From JAPKZH01 sp964537875 (GTDB taxonomy: Bacteria; Acidobacteriota; Aminicenantia; Aminicenantales; UBA4085): a DNA stretch of 12,951 bases. The stretch lies in contig CAZIDN010000088.1 in NCBI GenBank assembly GCA_964537875.1, forward strand, positions 1-12,951, written 5' to 3'. Shown piece by piece: positions 6,444 to 12,951 of the stretch. The first letter of the stretch is position 1. Every line of letters starts with the position of its first letter. Both the position numbers and the translations under genes were made by a program. Below the pieces are notes generated by a model. The model ran no database searches. It worked only from the letters and a program-made list of their open reading frames with translations, and was not told where the DNA came from.

Positions 6444-8174
6444 TTATCTCTGGGGCTCCGGCTCCGTCAGGATGTCGATCATGCGAACGGCTTTCTGCCA
6501 TGTCTGAGAATAGGGCTTGCCGCGTCCTCGGCTCCGTTTTGCGCCGTCATAGAAGCCGAAATGATTATATTTCACGAGCAGCTTGTCCCCGAGCTCCCAC
6601 CATGCGTTCACGACCTTGTTGGCGTTCTCCAGGCAGTATTTGGTCAAGAGTTCCCGGGCCTTGGCCGGGCTCTTGGCATAGAGGTCCTGGGCTTGTTTGT
6701 CGATCTCGGCGGTCTTTTGGACGGCGCCGGCTTCATATTCAAGCTGGGCTTTTTTCACGTCTTCGATGGCTTCGGAATAGACGACCTGGGTGTGGAAATC
6801 GACATAATCGAAGGCCCAGCGCGCCGAGCCGCGGTTGAACTCGAAGTGGTCGCCGATGCTGAAGGACTTGGGAAGGTCGTTGATCCCGGCGTAGAGCGGC
6901 ACGTAGCAGGACGTGTCCTGAGGGCCGAAAGCCAGCCACTCGATCCCTCCGATCGGGTCGGGCAGCCAGCTTCGGCACTGGACAAGGCTTGTGTATTCGA
7001 CGTTGGAAACCCCGATCAGCCGCGTGTTCCGCCAGTAGTTGGGATTCTGGTAGGGGCCGCCGCGGATGCCCTTGACCGGATCGAAGATCGTCCCGTAGCT
7101 CTTGTCGCGGGTCATGTTCATGACGTCCTGGACGGAGATCTTCTTATCGGGCTTGACCGAGAAAGGCAGGTCCATGTTCTGGGTTTCGGGGCTAATTTTC
7201 AGCGAGGGGGCGACGATGTCGAAGAACCGCCACAGACGCGACCTCCGGCCCTGGCTGCTCATGGCGCTTCCTTCGGCCGGGGAGTAGGCCCGCTTGAAGC
7301 TGAAAGGCTTGCCGCCGGCCGGGTCATAGAGCTTCTGCTCGACGGCCAAGGATATGACATTCGGCGAGGCCATGTAGAAATCTTTGTTGTTGAGATCGAT
7401 CTCGCCGATCCGGGATTCGTTCGGGCAGACGCTCACGTTTTCATCTGGAATGCGCTGGGCGCACCAGACGGCGCCCGGCTTTCCAGTCTCGGGCGTCCAC
7501 AGCGGACCCACGGGCATGATCTCGAAAATCCAGACCTCGTTCGGGTCGGAGACGGCCAGCATCTCTCCGCCGTCGTTGAATCCATAGCCGTATTTCTCGG
7601 CCGCCTCTCCCATGACCTTGATCGCCTCGCGGGCGGTCTTCGATCGCTCCATGGCGATGAGTGTCAGCATGGTGATGTCGAACTTCGCCGAGGGTGTGTT
7701 ATTTTCCAGCTTACGGGCTACACCGATCGTCGACTCGGAGATTGCCGCCTGGTTTTCGTTCATGTAGCCGAACATTCCGCGATGGTAGGCGAAGGTATGG
7801 AGGATTTCCGGGATCTCGAGGCCCGCGAAGTCCTTTTTGTAAAGCTCCCACTTCAAGCCTTCTTTGGGCGGCCAGGTTTTGTACTGGTTGATGTGATAAA
7901 TTTTTCGAGTGGAGCCGGGCTTGTGATCCGCCGCGGGGATGTGACCCCAGGTCCAGTCGCAGGTTCCGCAATCGCAGGTGTGCGTCGTCATCGTCGATCC
8001 GTCGACGGATGCGCCTTTCGCGACCATGATGACCGTGCAGGCATCATGGCGAAGATCCAGGATAAGATCGTCCTCTGCGTTGGCGGCTTTGTGGGAGCCG
8101 ACCAGGGCGAGAACTCCGACGAGTAGAAGTACCGTCAGCAGGCCGACGAACGGCCATCGCTTTTTTAATAACAT
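6444..8174 (-). CDS. Exported peptidase family C69 (dipeptidase-like), paralogue 1
   Basis: 576 aa. AAGGAGG stands six bases before the ATG. Residues 1-33 form a signal peptide ending ANA. About twelve residues later comes C46 in DACTVIMVAKGASVDGS, the segment that in C69 N-terminal-nucleophile hydrolases holds the catalytic Cys. It is exposed by self-cleavage, so the residues between signal peptide and C46 are probably a propeptide. A cysteine cluster follows (THTCDCGTCDWTW, 64-76). The family pattern GGEMLAVSDPNEVWIFE and the tail KYNHFGFYDGAKRSRGRG are present. C69 enzymes hydrolyse dipeptides, some preferring D- or acidic residues; the specificity here is unknown. By eye it is about two-thirds or more identical to the gene at 8276-9994 along the full length, so the pair is a tandem duplication. 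A palindromic repeat lies between them. Confidence 0.88.
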   Translation of the reverse strand: MLLKKRWPFVGLLTVLLLVGVLALVGSHKAANAEDDLILDLRHDACTVIMVAKGASVDGSTMTTHTCDCGTCDWTWGHIPAADHKPGSTRKIYHINQYKTWPPKEGLKWELYKKDFAGLEIPEILHTFAYHRGMFGYMNENQAAISESTIGVARKLENNTPSAKFDITMLTLIAMERSKTAREAIKVMGEAAEKYGYGFNDGGEMLAVSDPNEVWIFEIMPVGPLWTPETGKPGAVWCAQRIPDENVSVCPNESRIGEIDLNNKDFYMASPNVISLAVEQKLYDPAGGKPFSFKRAYSPAEGSAMSSQGRRSRLWRFFDIVAPSLKISPETQNMDLPFSVKPDKKISVQDVMNMTRDKSYGTIFDPVKGIRGGPYQNPNYWRNTRLIGVSNVEYTSLVQCRSWLPDPIGGIEWLAFGPQDTSCYVPLYAGINDLPKSFSIGDHFEFNRGSARWAFDYVDFHTQVVYSEAIEDVKKAQLEYEAGAVQKTAEIDKQAQDLYAKSPAKARELLTKYCLENANKVVNAWWELGDKLLVKYNHFGFYDGAKRSRGRGKPYSQTWQKAVRMIDILTEPEPQR

Positions 8175-8192
8175 TTCATGCCTCCTTATTTA

Positions 8193-8210
8193 TTGCCGGG
8201 GTTGCCGGGG
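8193..8210. repeat. Tandem 9-bp duplication TTGCCGGGG
   Basis: TTGCCGGGG is at 8193-8201 and, with no gap, at 8202-8210. It abuts the palindromic repeat, whose left arm begins with the last four Gs. A similar short duplication abuts the repeat at 2697-2719. Confidence 0.6.
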
Positions 8211-8272
8211 TCAAACCTACTCATTACGCACGTTCCCCGAGAGAATTATGCGTAACGAGTAGGTTTGACCCC
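8207..8272. repeat. Palindromic GGGGTCAAAC repeat, variant B, complete
   Basis: The arms 8207-8230 (starting GGGGTCAAACCTACTC) and 8249-8272 pair at 23 of 24 positions. The exception is A8223 opposite C8256. An 18-base centre separates them. The left arm is found again, exactly, as the half copy at 2791-2814. In the transcribed direction the repeat starts three bases after the TAA stop of the C69 gene at 8276. It lies between two genes of one directional run and could form a strong mRNA hairpin that lowers expression of the genes behind it or protects the upstream message. Confidence 0.85.
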
Positions 8273-8275
8273 ATT

Positions 8276-9994
8276 TTATTTCTCGGCTTCCGTGTAGACA
8301 TCCATCATCCGCACGGCTTTTTGCCAAATCTGGGGAGCAGCCTTGCCCCGGGCCCTACTCCTTTTCTCAGGATCGTAGAAACCGAAATGATTGTATTTGA
8401 CGAGCAGCCTGTCGCCGAGCTCCCACCAGGCCGCTACAACTTTATTGGCGTTGTCCAGGCAATAGTTGGTCAAAAATTCAACGGCTTTGGCCGGACTTTT
8501 AGCATAAAGCTCCTGAGCTTTCTGATCGATCTCCGGGACTCTTGTCACCGCGCCGGCTTCCCATTCCAGCTGGGCTTTTTTGATATCCTCGAGCGTTTCT
8601 GAATAGGCGACCTGGGCATGAAAATCGGTGTAATCGAATGCCCAGCGGGCGGAGCCGCGGTTGAGCTCCCAGTGGTCGCCGATATTAAATGATTTCGGCA
8701 CAGCCGTGGCCCCGGCATAAAACGGCATATAACACGATGTGTCCTGAGAGCCCCAGGCGAGCCAGACGATCCCGCCGATGGGGGTAGGCAGCCAGCCTCG
8801 GCATTGGGTCACCGTGGTGTATTCCGCCCCTCGCGTCCCGATCGTCCGCGTGCCGGCGTAGTAGTTCGGGTTGGCATACGGACCTCCCCGGATACCCCTG
8901 ACGGGATCGAGCGGAGTTCCCCGGCATATATCGCGTGTCATCGTCATGACGTCCTGGACGGATATCTTCTTGTCCGGTTTCACAGAGAAGGGCAGGTCCA
9001 TGTTGGGCGTTTCGGGCGTGAATTTCTGGGACGGCGCGACGAGGTCTAAGAAGCGCCAGAGCCGAGACCTGCCTCCGCTGGTGGCCGCGCTTCCCTGGGA
9101 TGGAGAATAGGCCCTTTTCCAGCTGAAGGGCTTGCCGCTCGCTGGGTCATACAGGCCATTTTCCACGGCACAGGAGACGACATTCGAGGAGGCCAGGAAT
9201 AGATCGGAGTTGTTGACGTCGACCTCCCCGATCCTCGACTCGTTCGGGCAGACGCTGACCTGGTCGTCGGGGATCCTTGCGGCGCACCAGACGGCGCCCG
9301 GCTTGCCGCTTTCCGGCGTCCACAGCGGGCCGACCGGCATGATCTCGAAGATCCAGACTTCTTTGGCGTCGGCCACGGCCAGCATCTCGCCGCCGTCGAC
9401 AAAACCATAACCGTATTTCTCGGCCAACGAGCCCATGAGCTGGACGGCCTCCCGCGCCGTCTTGCACCTCTCCATAGCCAGGAGCGTCAGCATGGTGAGG
9501 TCCATTTTCGGAGTCGATGTCGTATTGCCGATTTTACGCTGGTTGCCGATGGTCGATTCGCCCATGGCCAGCTGCTGGTCGTTCATGTAGCCGAAGACGC
9601 CGTGGACATAGCCGTAGGTGTGGGGCGGCTGAGGGATTTCCAAGCCGATAAAATCCTTTTTGATCATGTCCCACTTCAGCCCTTCTTTGGGCGGCCATGT
9701 CCGCATCTGGGAAATATGGTAGATCTTGCGCATCTCGCCCGGCTTATGATCGGCCGCTGGCACATGGCGCCAAGTCCAGTCGCAGATGCCGCAATCCGCC
9801 GTGTGTGTGGCCATGACCGATCCCTCGGTCGAGGCATCCTTCCCGACCATGATGACCGTGCAATTGTCGGAGGGAATTATTACGTCGAAAGATTCATCGG
9901 CTATGTTTTTTAGCGAATAATGGGTGCTTAATGAGCTTATGAAGAGGATCGAAACGGCGAATAAGAGAAAAATTGGTGTTTTCTTTATTGACAT
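8276..9994 (-). CDS. Exported peptidase family C69 (dipeptidase-like), paralogue 2
   Basis: 572 aa. The start at 9994 has a modest GGAG seven bases upstream and gives a hydrophobic export segment (MSIKKTPIFLLFAVSILFISS). The probable N-terminal nucleophile is C45 in SDNCTVIMVGKDAS, preceded by a short propeptide-like stretch. The cysteine-bearing segment THTADCGICDWTW has one Cys fewer than its neighbour's THTCDCGTCDWTW. GGEMLAVADAKEVWIFE and KPDKKISVQDVMTMTRD are shared with the gene at 6444-8174. The reaction is probably dipeptide hydrolysis in the periplasm. Synonymous and amino-acid differences are spread along the gene, so the duplication is not recent and both copies look intact. The 92-base gap upstream shows no gene and no clear promoter, so transcription probably enters from the AstE-like gene. 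Confidence 0.88.
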   Translation of the reverse strand: MSIKKTPIFLLFAVSILFISSLSTHYSLKNIADESFDVIIPSDNCTVIMVGKDASTEGSVMATHTADCGICDWTWRHVPAADHKPGEMRKIYHISQMRTWPPKEGLKWDMIKKDFIGLEIPQPPHTYGYVHGVFGYMNDQQLAMGESTIGNQRKIGNTTSTPKMDLTMLTLLAMERCKTAREAVQLMGSLAEKYGYGFVDGGEMLAVADAKEVWIFEIMPVGPLWTPESGKPGAVWCAARIPDDQVSVCPNESRIGEVDVNNSDLFLASSNVVSCAVENGLYDPASGKPFSWKRAYSPSQGSAATSGGRSRLWRFLDLVAPSQKFTPETPNMDLPFSVKPDKKISVQDVMTMTRDICRGTPLDPVRGIRGGPYANPNYYAGTRTIGTRGAEYTTVTQCRGWLPTPIGGIVWLAWGSQDTSCYMPFYAGATAVPKSFNIGDHWELNRGSARWAFDYTDFHAQVAYSETLEDIKKAQLEWEAGAVTRVPEIDQKAQELYAKSPAKAVEFLTNYCLDNANKVVAAWWELGDRLLVKYNHFGFYDPEKRSRARGKAAPQIWQKAVRMMDVYTEAEK

Positions 9995-10086
9995 GTCTCA
10001 ACTCCATGATCTAGGAAAAATGGACCGGGAATATGCCATGACAGGACCCGCCCCACGGCCCGTCCGAGAATAAAATGTTCGATTTC

Positions 10087-11250
10087 TCACTCGTGATAAA
10101 CGCTTTTCGGATCAGCCTTCCCCGGGTCGTGGAAATAGTGCCCCACGCCGTTTTTGACGACTTCCGCGTACCGGGGGATGCCCTGAATCCGGATGGCCTT
10201 GTCCGGGTTCTTCTTGGAGTATTGACGGATGATCTCGAGGGACACGGAGCAGTGCTGCCCGACGCGCTTCTCCATCGGCCATCCGTTCTCGTCGTAGGGG
10301 ACGAATAACTTTTTCTTTTTGGAAAGGCTCAACAAAAACGGGTCTTTGCCGTCGAGAAGAAGCTTGACCGTTTTGGGCCCGGTCGGCTGGTCGAGGAAGG
10401 GGATGGGCGCTTCGAGCAGGAAGGGCAGCGTATCGGAAAAATCGCCGATCTCCCTGTGGGACAAACCGCGGAATCCGGACGGTGAAGGCTCGACATGGTT
10501 GTCGAACCCTTCCATGGCCTTGACGTTCATCGCCGTCAAGGTCGCGATCTTCGCCGATTTTTGGGGGGCGACGATGCAGTTAGTGACGGGAAACATGGTC
10601 TCCGCGCCGTGCATGTCGATGGCGATATCCACTTTGTCCTGCCTCATCATCTGCATGGCCGCGTAGGTCACGCGCTCCATGACGGCCCCGTCGGGCCGTC
10701 CCGGCCAGGTCCGGTTGGTGTTCCGGACATCGAGATAGGAAAGGAGCTGTTTATCGGGATAGTGGATGTAGACGTCGGGGTCGGGCCACTGGTCGAGAGG
10801 CGATGCGTCGCGGTTTCCCATCCGGAACCGCTTCCGGCCCCATTCGGTGGGGATGTCGTAATACAGCGGATAGCCGTCGCCGGGTTTGGTGTTGAGGCTG
10901 CCGCTGTTGTTGAATTCGGGAATGATGATGAGGGTTCCTTTTTCGACGACCGCGTTTTCGATCATGATGATTGTCGCCAGCAGGCCGGCCGGCTCGTTGG
11001 CATGGGTGTTGGCCATGACCAGGACTTTTCCACCCGGTTCCTTGCCTTCGAGAATGAACACATCGGCGTCGGCCATCGTCCCTTTCAGGCTGGGCACAAA
11101 CTCGCTCAGCTTGATGACCTTGGTCACGCCGGGACCGGCCACGACCGGTGTGCGATAATGACGATGTCGATAGAGAGGGACGCCCCCGAGAATGCTCAGG
11201 GCGAGGAGGATCACGATCAGCGCCGACTTGATTCGCCATTCGCGGGACAT
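10087..11250 (-). CDS. Membrane-anchored AstE/aspartoacylase-type M14 zinc hydrolase
   Basis: 387 aa. AAGGAA lies eight bases before the ATG. Residues 8-27 form one membrane segment (ALIVILLALSILGG), a signal anchor or uncleaved signal, so the enzyme faces outward. The fold is the succinylglutamate desuccinylase/aspartoacylase branch of M14: zinc ligands H83 and E86 in NTHANEPAG, third ligand H214 in IDMHGAE, a basic motif RNTNRTWPGRPDG (176-188), and E280 in LLEAP as a candidate catalytic Glu. Relatives remove acyl groups from N-acyl amino acids or cut short peptides; classical AstE is cytoplasmic and lacks an anchor. The rest of the arginine succinyltransferase pathway is not here, so I do not call it astE. 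It starts 19 bases after the 51-aa membrane protein gene and is likely co-transcribed with the permease. Confidence 0.85.
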   Translation of the reverse strand: MSREWRIKSALIVILLALSILGGVPLYRHRHYRTPVVAGPGVTKVIKLSEFVPSLKGTMADADVFILEGKEPGGKVLVMANTHANEPAGLLATIIMIENAVVEKGTLIIIPEFNNSGSLNTKPGDGYPLYYDIPTEWGRKRFRMGNRDASPLDQWPDPDVYIHYPDKQLLSYLDVRNTNRTWPGRPDGAVMERVTYAAMQMMRQDKVDIAIDMHGAETMFPVTNCIVAPQKSAKIATLTAMNVKAMEGFDNHVEPSPSGFRGLSHREIGDFSDTLPFLLEAPIPFLDQPTGPKTVKLLLDGKDPFLLSLSKKKKLFVPYDENGWPMEKRVGQHCSVSLEIIRQYSKKNPDKAIRIQGIPRYAEVVKNGVGHYFHDPGKADPKSVYHE

Positions 11251-11269
11251 CTTTGTTTTTCCTTATTAT

Positions 11270-11425
11270 TTATTTTATGCGCAGGATGCGGAGCAGCAGC
11301 GGTATCAAGATCAGCAGATACAGGATCATATCATTAGCGTTCTTTTTTTCGTGGAGGAAGTTCCAGATGACCATGGCCGCGATGTAGGCGCTGATGATGT
11401 AATAAAAGATCATGATCAATGACAT
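11270..11425 (-). CDS. Small two-helix membrane protein, 51 aa
   Basis: A short frame with strong support: AGGAG seven bases before the ATG at 11425, a 12-base gap from the permease stop, and a 19-base gap to the next gene. The protein starts MSLIMIFYYIISAYIAAMVI (residues 1-20). It has hydrophobic segments at about 3-24 and 33-47, joined by a charged loop (HEKKNAND), and ends RILRIK. The positive C-terminus suggests both ends in the cytoplasm. I recognise no family. Its place directly after the permease recalls the small membrane subunit of TRAP systems (DctQ), but DctQ has four helices and about 160 residues, so homology is unlikely. It may stabilise or regulate the permease. The next gene's ribosome binding site begins only five bases after its stop. 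Confidence 0.72.
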   Translation of the reverse strand: MSLIMIFYYIISAYIAAMVIWNFLHEKKNANDMILYLLILIPLLLRILRIK

Positions 11426-11437
11426 CGCATCGCTCCT

Positions 11438-12751
11438 CTACATGCTCCAGCGGACCAAGAAGGCCAACTTCGCGCTGTAGACCACCATCAGGATGCCCAC
11501 GATCGTGATCACCAGCCAGGGCAGCCAGGCGGTCCTGATGAATGACCAATACGAGCCTTTGTATTCGGAGACCATGACGCTCAACCGCCCGATCAGGGCC
11601 GTCGGCGGCAGGCCGTCGCCGAGCGGCCAGAGCAGGCTCAGCCCGGCGATGGCGACGGTCGCGTGCAGGCCGATCGAATCGAAAAACCAGACCAGCGGAA
11701 TGCCGAGGATGGCCGCCGCTCCGTAGGTGAGAACGCCCTCGGAAAAGGGGATGATGACGGCAAGCAGGACATAGAGCAGGATGAGCGGCGTGCTGATGAC
11801 AACGAACGAGAGCAGCCCGCGCACGCCGGTCGCCGTCATGATCTGCTGGAGCATCCCGACGACAATCATGGTGGCGAGCAGCGGCAGCAGCCGTTTCATC
11901 GTTTCGCGGGACAGCGTCAAGATCTTGATCTTATGAGGGCTGACGAGAAGCGCCACAACGGCCGCTATGACAAATTGCAGAGGCAAACCGAAAATGGGCA
12001 GGGCAAAGGGCCAGATTCTCGAGGCGACGATGAGCCCGAAAAAGACGAGGAACGGAAGAAGCACCCGCCACCAGGTCATTCCCTTGGGGGCTTCGGGCAT
12101 ATGCCGGAGCGCCGTCTGGACGTCCGCAGCGGCTTCTTTTTTCCAGCCCAGGACAAACAGAGTGAAGGTGCCGAGAAGCAGCACGGGGATCCCCAGGGTG
12201 AACTCAAAGCCGACATACGGAATGGCCGTCCCCGCGCAGAGGATCATCGCCCAGATGTTGACCGGAGGGGCGGCCGCGCTGAGCCCGGCCCAGATGAACA
12301 TCATGGCGGCCACTCTTTTTTGGGAGATGCCGAGAAGCTTGAGGGCCATGGCCACCGGCGCGCCGACGACCAACAATGAGACGCTGCCGGCGCCGGTCAG
12401 CGCCCCCGGGATGAGGACGATGATCATCAAGATGAACAGGGCGATCAGGCGTTTGTTGTGAAAGAGCCGGATCGTGCCGCGGACGACATAGTTCACCCCG
12501 CCGGATTCGCTGATGATGGCCATGAAGATGGTGGCCGTCGAAAACAGGAGCATGACATCGAGATAGGGAAAGCTGCCCTCGATGAGCTGACGCGGAAGAT
12601 CGGCGATCGGCGGCGTTTTGACGAATGCCCCGGCGATCCCTCCCGCAAGGGCCGCGGCAAGAATGCTGAGTTCGACGGATAATTTTTTTGCCTTAGCCGC
12701 CGCATAGGCGGCAACCATGACCAGCAGGATGATCCCGACTTGAAGAGTCAT
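11438..12751 (-). CDS. DctM-like permease (ion transporter superfamily)
   Basis: 437 aa, almost wholly hydrophobic, with about 10-12 membrane segments. The length is that of TRAP large permeases (about 425-440). Two halves carry similar re-entrant motifs: GALTGAGSVSLLVVGAP (116-132) followed by SAAAPPVN (158-165), and EGVLTYGAAAILGIP (338-352) followed by LGDGLPPTALIGR (377-389). Such inverted repeats are typical of the ion transporter superfamily, which includes DctM and CitMHS-type carriers. It probably imports a small carboxylate, amino acid or peptide fragment using a sodium or proton gradient. No DctP receptor or normal DctQ is encoded in the window, so it may work with unusual partners or alone. 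It is first in the run and has its own promoter 20-50 bases upstream. The Shine-Dalgarno (AAGG) is weak. The exact family is less certain than the transporter call. Confidence 0.8.
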   Translation of the reverse strand: MTLQVGIILLVMVAAYAAAKAKKLSVELSILAAALAGGIAGAFVKTPPIADLPRQLIEGSFPYLDVMLLFSTATIFMAIISESGGVNYVVRGTIRLFHNKRLIALFILMIIVLIPGALTGAGSVSLLVVGAPVAMALKLLGISQKRVAAMMFIWAGLSAAAPPVNIWAMILCAGTAIPYVGFEFTLGIPVLLLGTFTLFVLGWKKEAAADVQTALRHMPEAPKGMTWWRVLLPFLVFFGLIVASRIWPFALPIFGLPLQFVIAAVVALLVSPHKIKILTLSRETMKRLLPLLATMIVVGMLQQIMTATGVRGLLSFVVISTPLILLYVLLAVIIPFSEGVLTYGAAAILGIPLVWFFDSIGLHATVAIAGLSLLWPLGDGLPPTALIGRLSVMVSEYKGSYWSFIRTAWLPWLVITIVGILMVVYSAKLAFLVRWSM

Positions 12752-12771
12752 GCCTTAAGCCTAGCAGCCAT

Positions 12772-12799
12772 TTTATATTTTGCTTTTCCCATTAGTCAA
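12772..12799 (-). promoter_or_regulatory. Sigma-70-type promoter of the seven-gene run
   Basis: On the minus strand TTGACT (12794-12799) and TATAAA (12772-12777) are 16 bases apart in an AT-rich patch. The start would be near 12765, giving a leader of about 14 nt before the permease ATG at 12751. I found no equally good promoter in the other minus-strand gaps down to 2820. Confidence 0.6.
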
Positions 12800-12835
12800 G
12801 CACCGGTGTATGGCTCTCAGTTTGTGTGATTTTAA

Positions 12836-12877
12836 GGAGGCAGGGGCATCGCCCCCTCGCCCCCTGGGGAACCAGTC
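12836..12877. repeat. GC-rich self-complementary tract
   Basis: The tract holds GGGGC-ATC-GCCCC (12843-12855) and alternative pairings such as CAGGGG with CCCCTG. It is unlike the AT-rich promoter beside it. It may be part of an intergenic repeat cut by the window edge or the terminator of a gene outside. No coding frame is evident in 12800-12951. Confidence 0.4.
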
Positions 12878-12891
12878 CCGTCGGACACTCT

Positions 12892-12924
12892 TGGAGGGAA
12901 ACCCTTGCCTAGGGTTTCCTTCCA
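12892..12924. repeat. Strong hairpin near right edge
   Basis: TGGAGGGAAACCCT (12892-12905) and AGGGTTTCCTTCCA (12911-12924) pair at 13 of 14 positions, with the fourteenth a G-T wobble, around TGCCT. There is no T-run directly after it on either strand. It is either a terminator for a gene to the right or a palindromic repeat unit. Confidence 0.6.
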
Positions 12925-12951
12925 TGTATGAAAGCGCGGCACCTGTCAAGG

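Noticed and set aside
6207..8126. Long plus-strand open frame (639 codons) antisense to the C69 gene
   Set aside because: It mirrors the minus-strand C69 gene, which has a signal peptide, nucleophile motif and strong ribosome site. Its translation has no recognisable domain; long antisense frames are common in GC-rich genes.
9995..10086. Promoter or terminator between the AstE-like and second C69 genes
   Set aside because: Only short GC-rich partial complementarity (GGAC/GTCC) and no consensus -35/-10 pair; nothing firm enough to list.
10087..11250. Naming the AstE-type gene astE
   Set aside because: No other arginine succinyltransferase pathway gene is present, and the N-terminal membrane segment is unlike cytoplasmic AstE.
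11663..12379. Plus-strand frame of 238 codons opposite the permease
   Set aside because: Highly charged translation expected from the reverse complement of a hydrophobic membrane protein; no family features.

Overview
The window is bacterial, protein-dense and GC-rich, with AT-rich promoter islands. It reads as part of an anaerobic, protein- or glycan-scavenging bacterium. Several things point that way: exported peptidases with signal peptides, a heparinase II/III-like protein, a ferredoxin-type protein typical of anaerobes, and a DctM-like permease. The combination of M14, C69 and DUF6305-type genes suggests the Candidatus Aminicenantes/Acidobacteriota side of the tree. That placement is an inference from gene content; no rRNA or other phylogenetic marker is present.

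Layout: (1) At 1-1673, minus strand, lies a heparinase II/III-like protein. It has its signal peptide but is cut at the C-terminus by the window edge. (2) A 244-bp divergent promoter region follows. (3) At 1918-2679, plus strand, is a 4Fe-4S protein of a widespread but uncharacterised family. (4) A 140-bp convergent intergenic region holds palindromic GGGGTCAAA repeats. (5) From 12751 down to 2820 on the minus strand run seven genes in one direction: DctM-like permease, a 51-aa two-helix membrane protein, an AstE/aspartoacylase-type M14 metallohydrolase with an N-terminal anchor, two tandem C69 dipeptidase paralogues, a DUF6305-like exported protein, and a 941-aa exported M14 zinc carboxypeptidase. 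(6) A 200-bp intergenic region at the right edge carries the likely promoter of that run (TTGACT-16-TATAAA) and GC-rich hairpins.

The seven-gene run is the centre of interest. It pairs four hydrolases, all predicted to act outside the cytoplasm on peptides or N-acyl amino acids, with one secondary-transport permease and two small accessory proteins of unknown role. The simplest reading is a peptide or peptide-conjugate scavenging locus in which exported peptidases release a small carboxylate or amino-acid product and the permease imports it. No TRAP solute receptor (DctP) or standard DctQ is present. The 51-aa membrane protein and the DUF6305-like protein are therefore candidates for partners of the permease.

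The palindromic repeats sit 3-5 bp behind two stop codons (genes ending at 8276 and 2820). One arm is shared exactly between two sites about 5.4 kb apart. No transposase, tRNA, rRNA or CRISPR array was seen.
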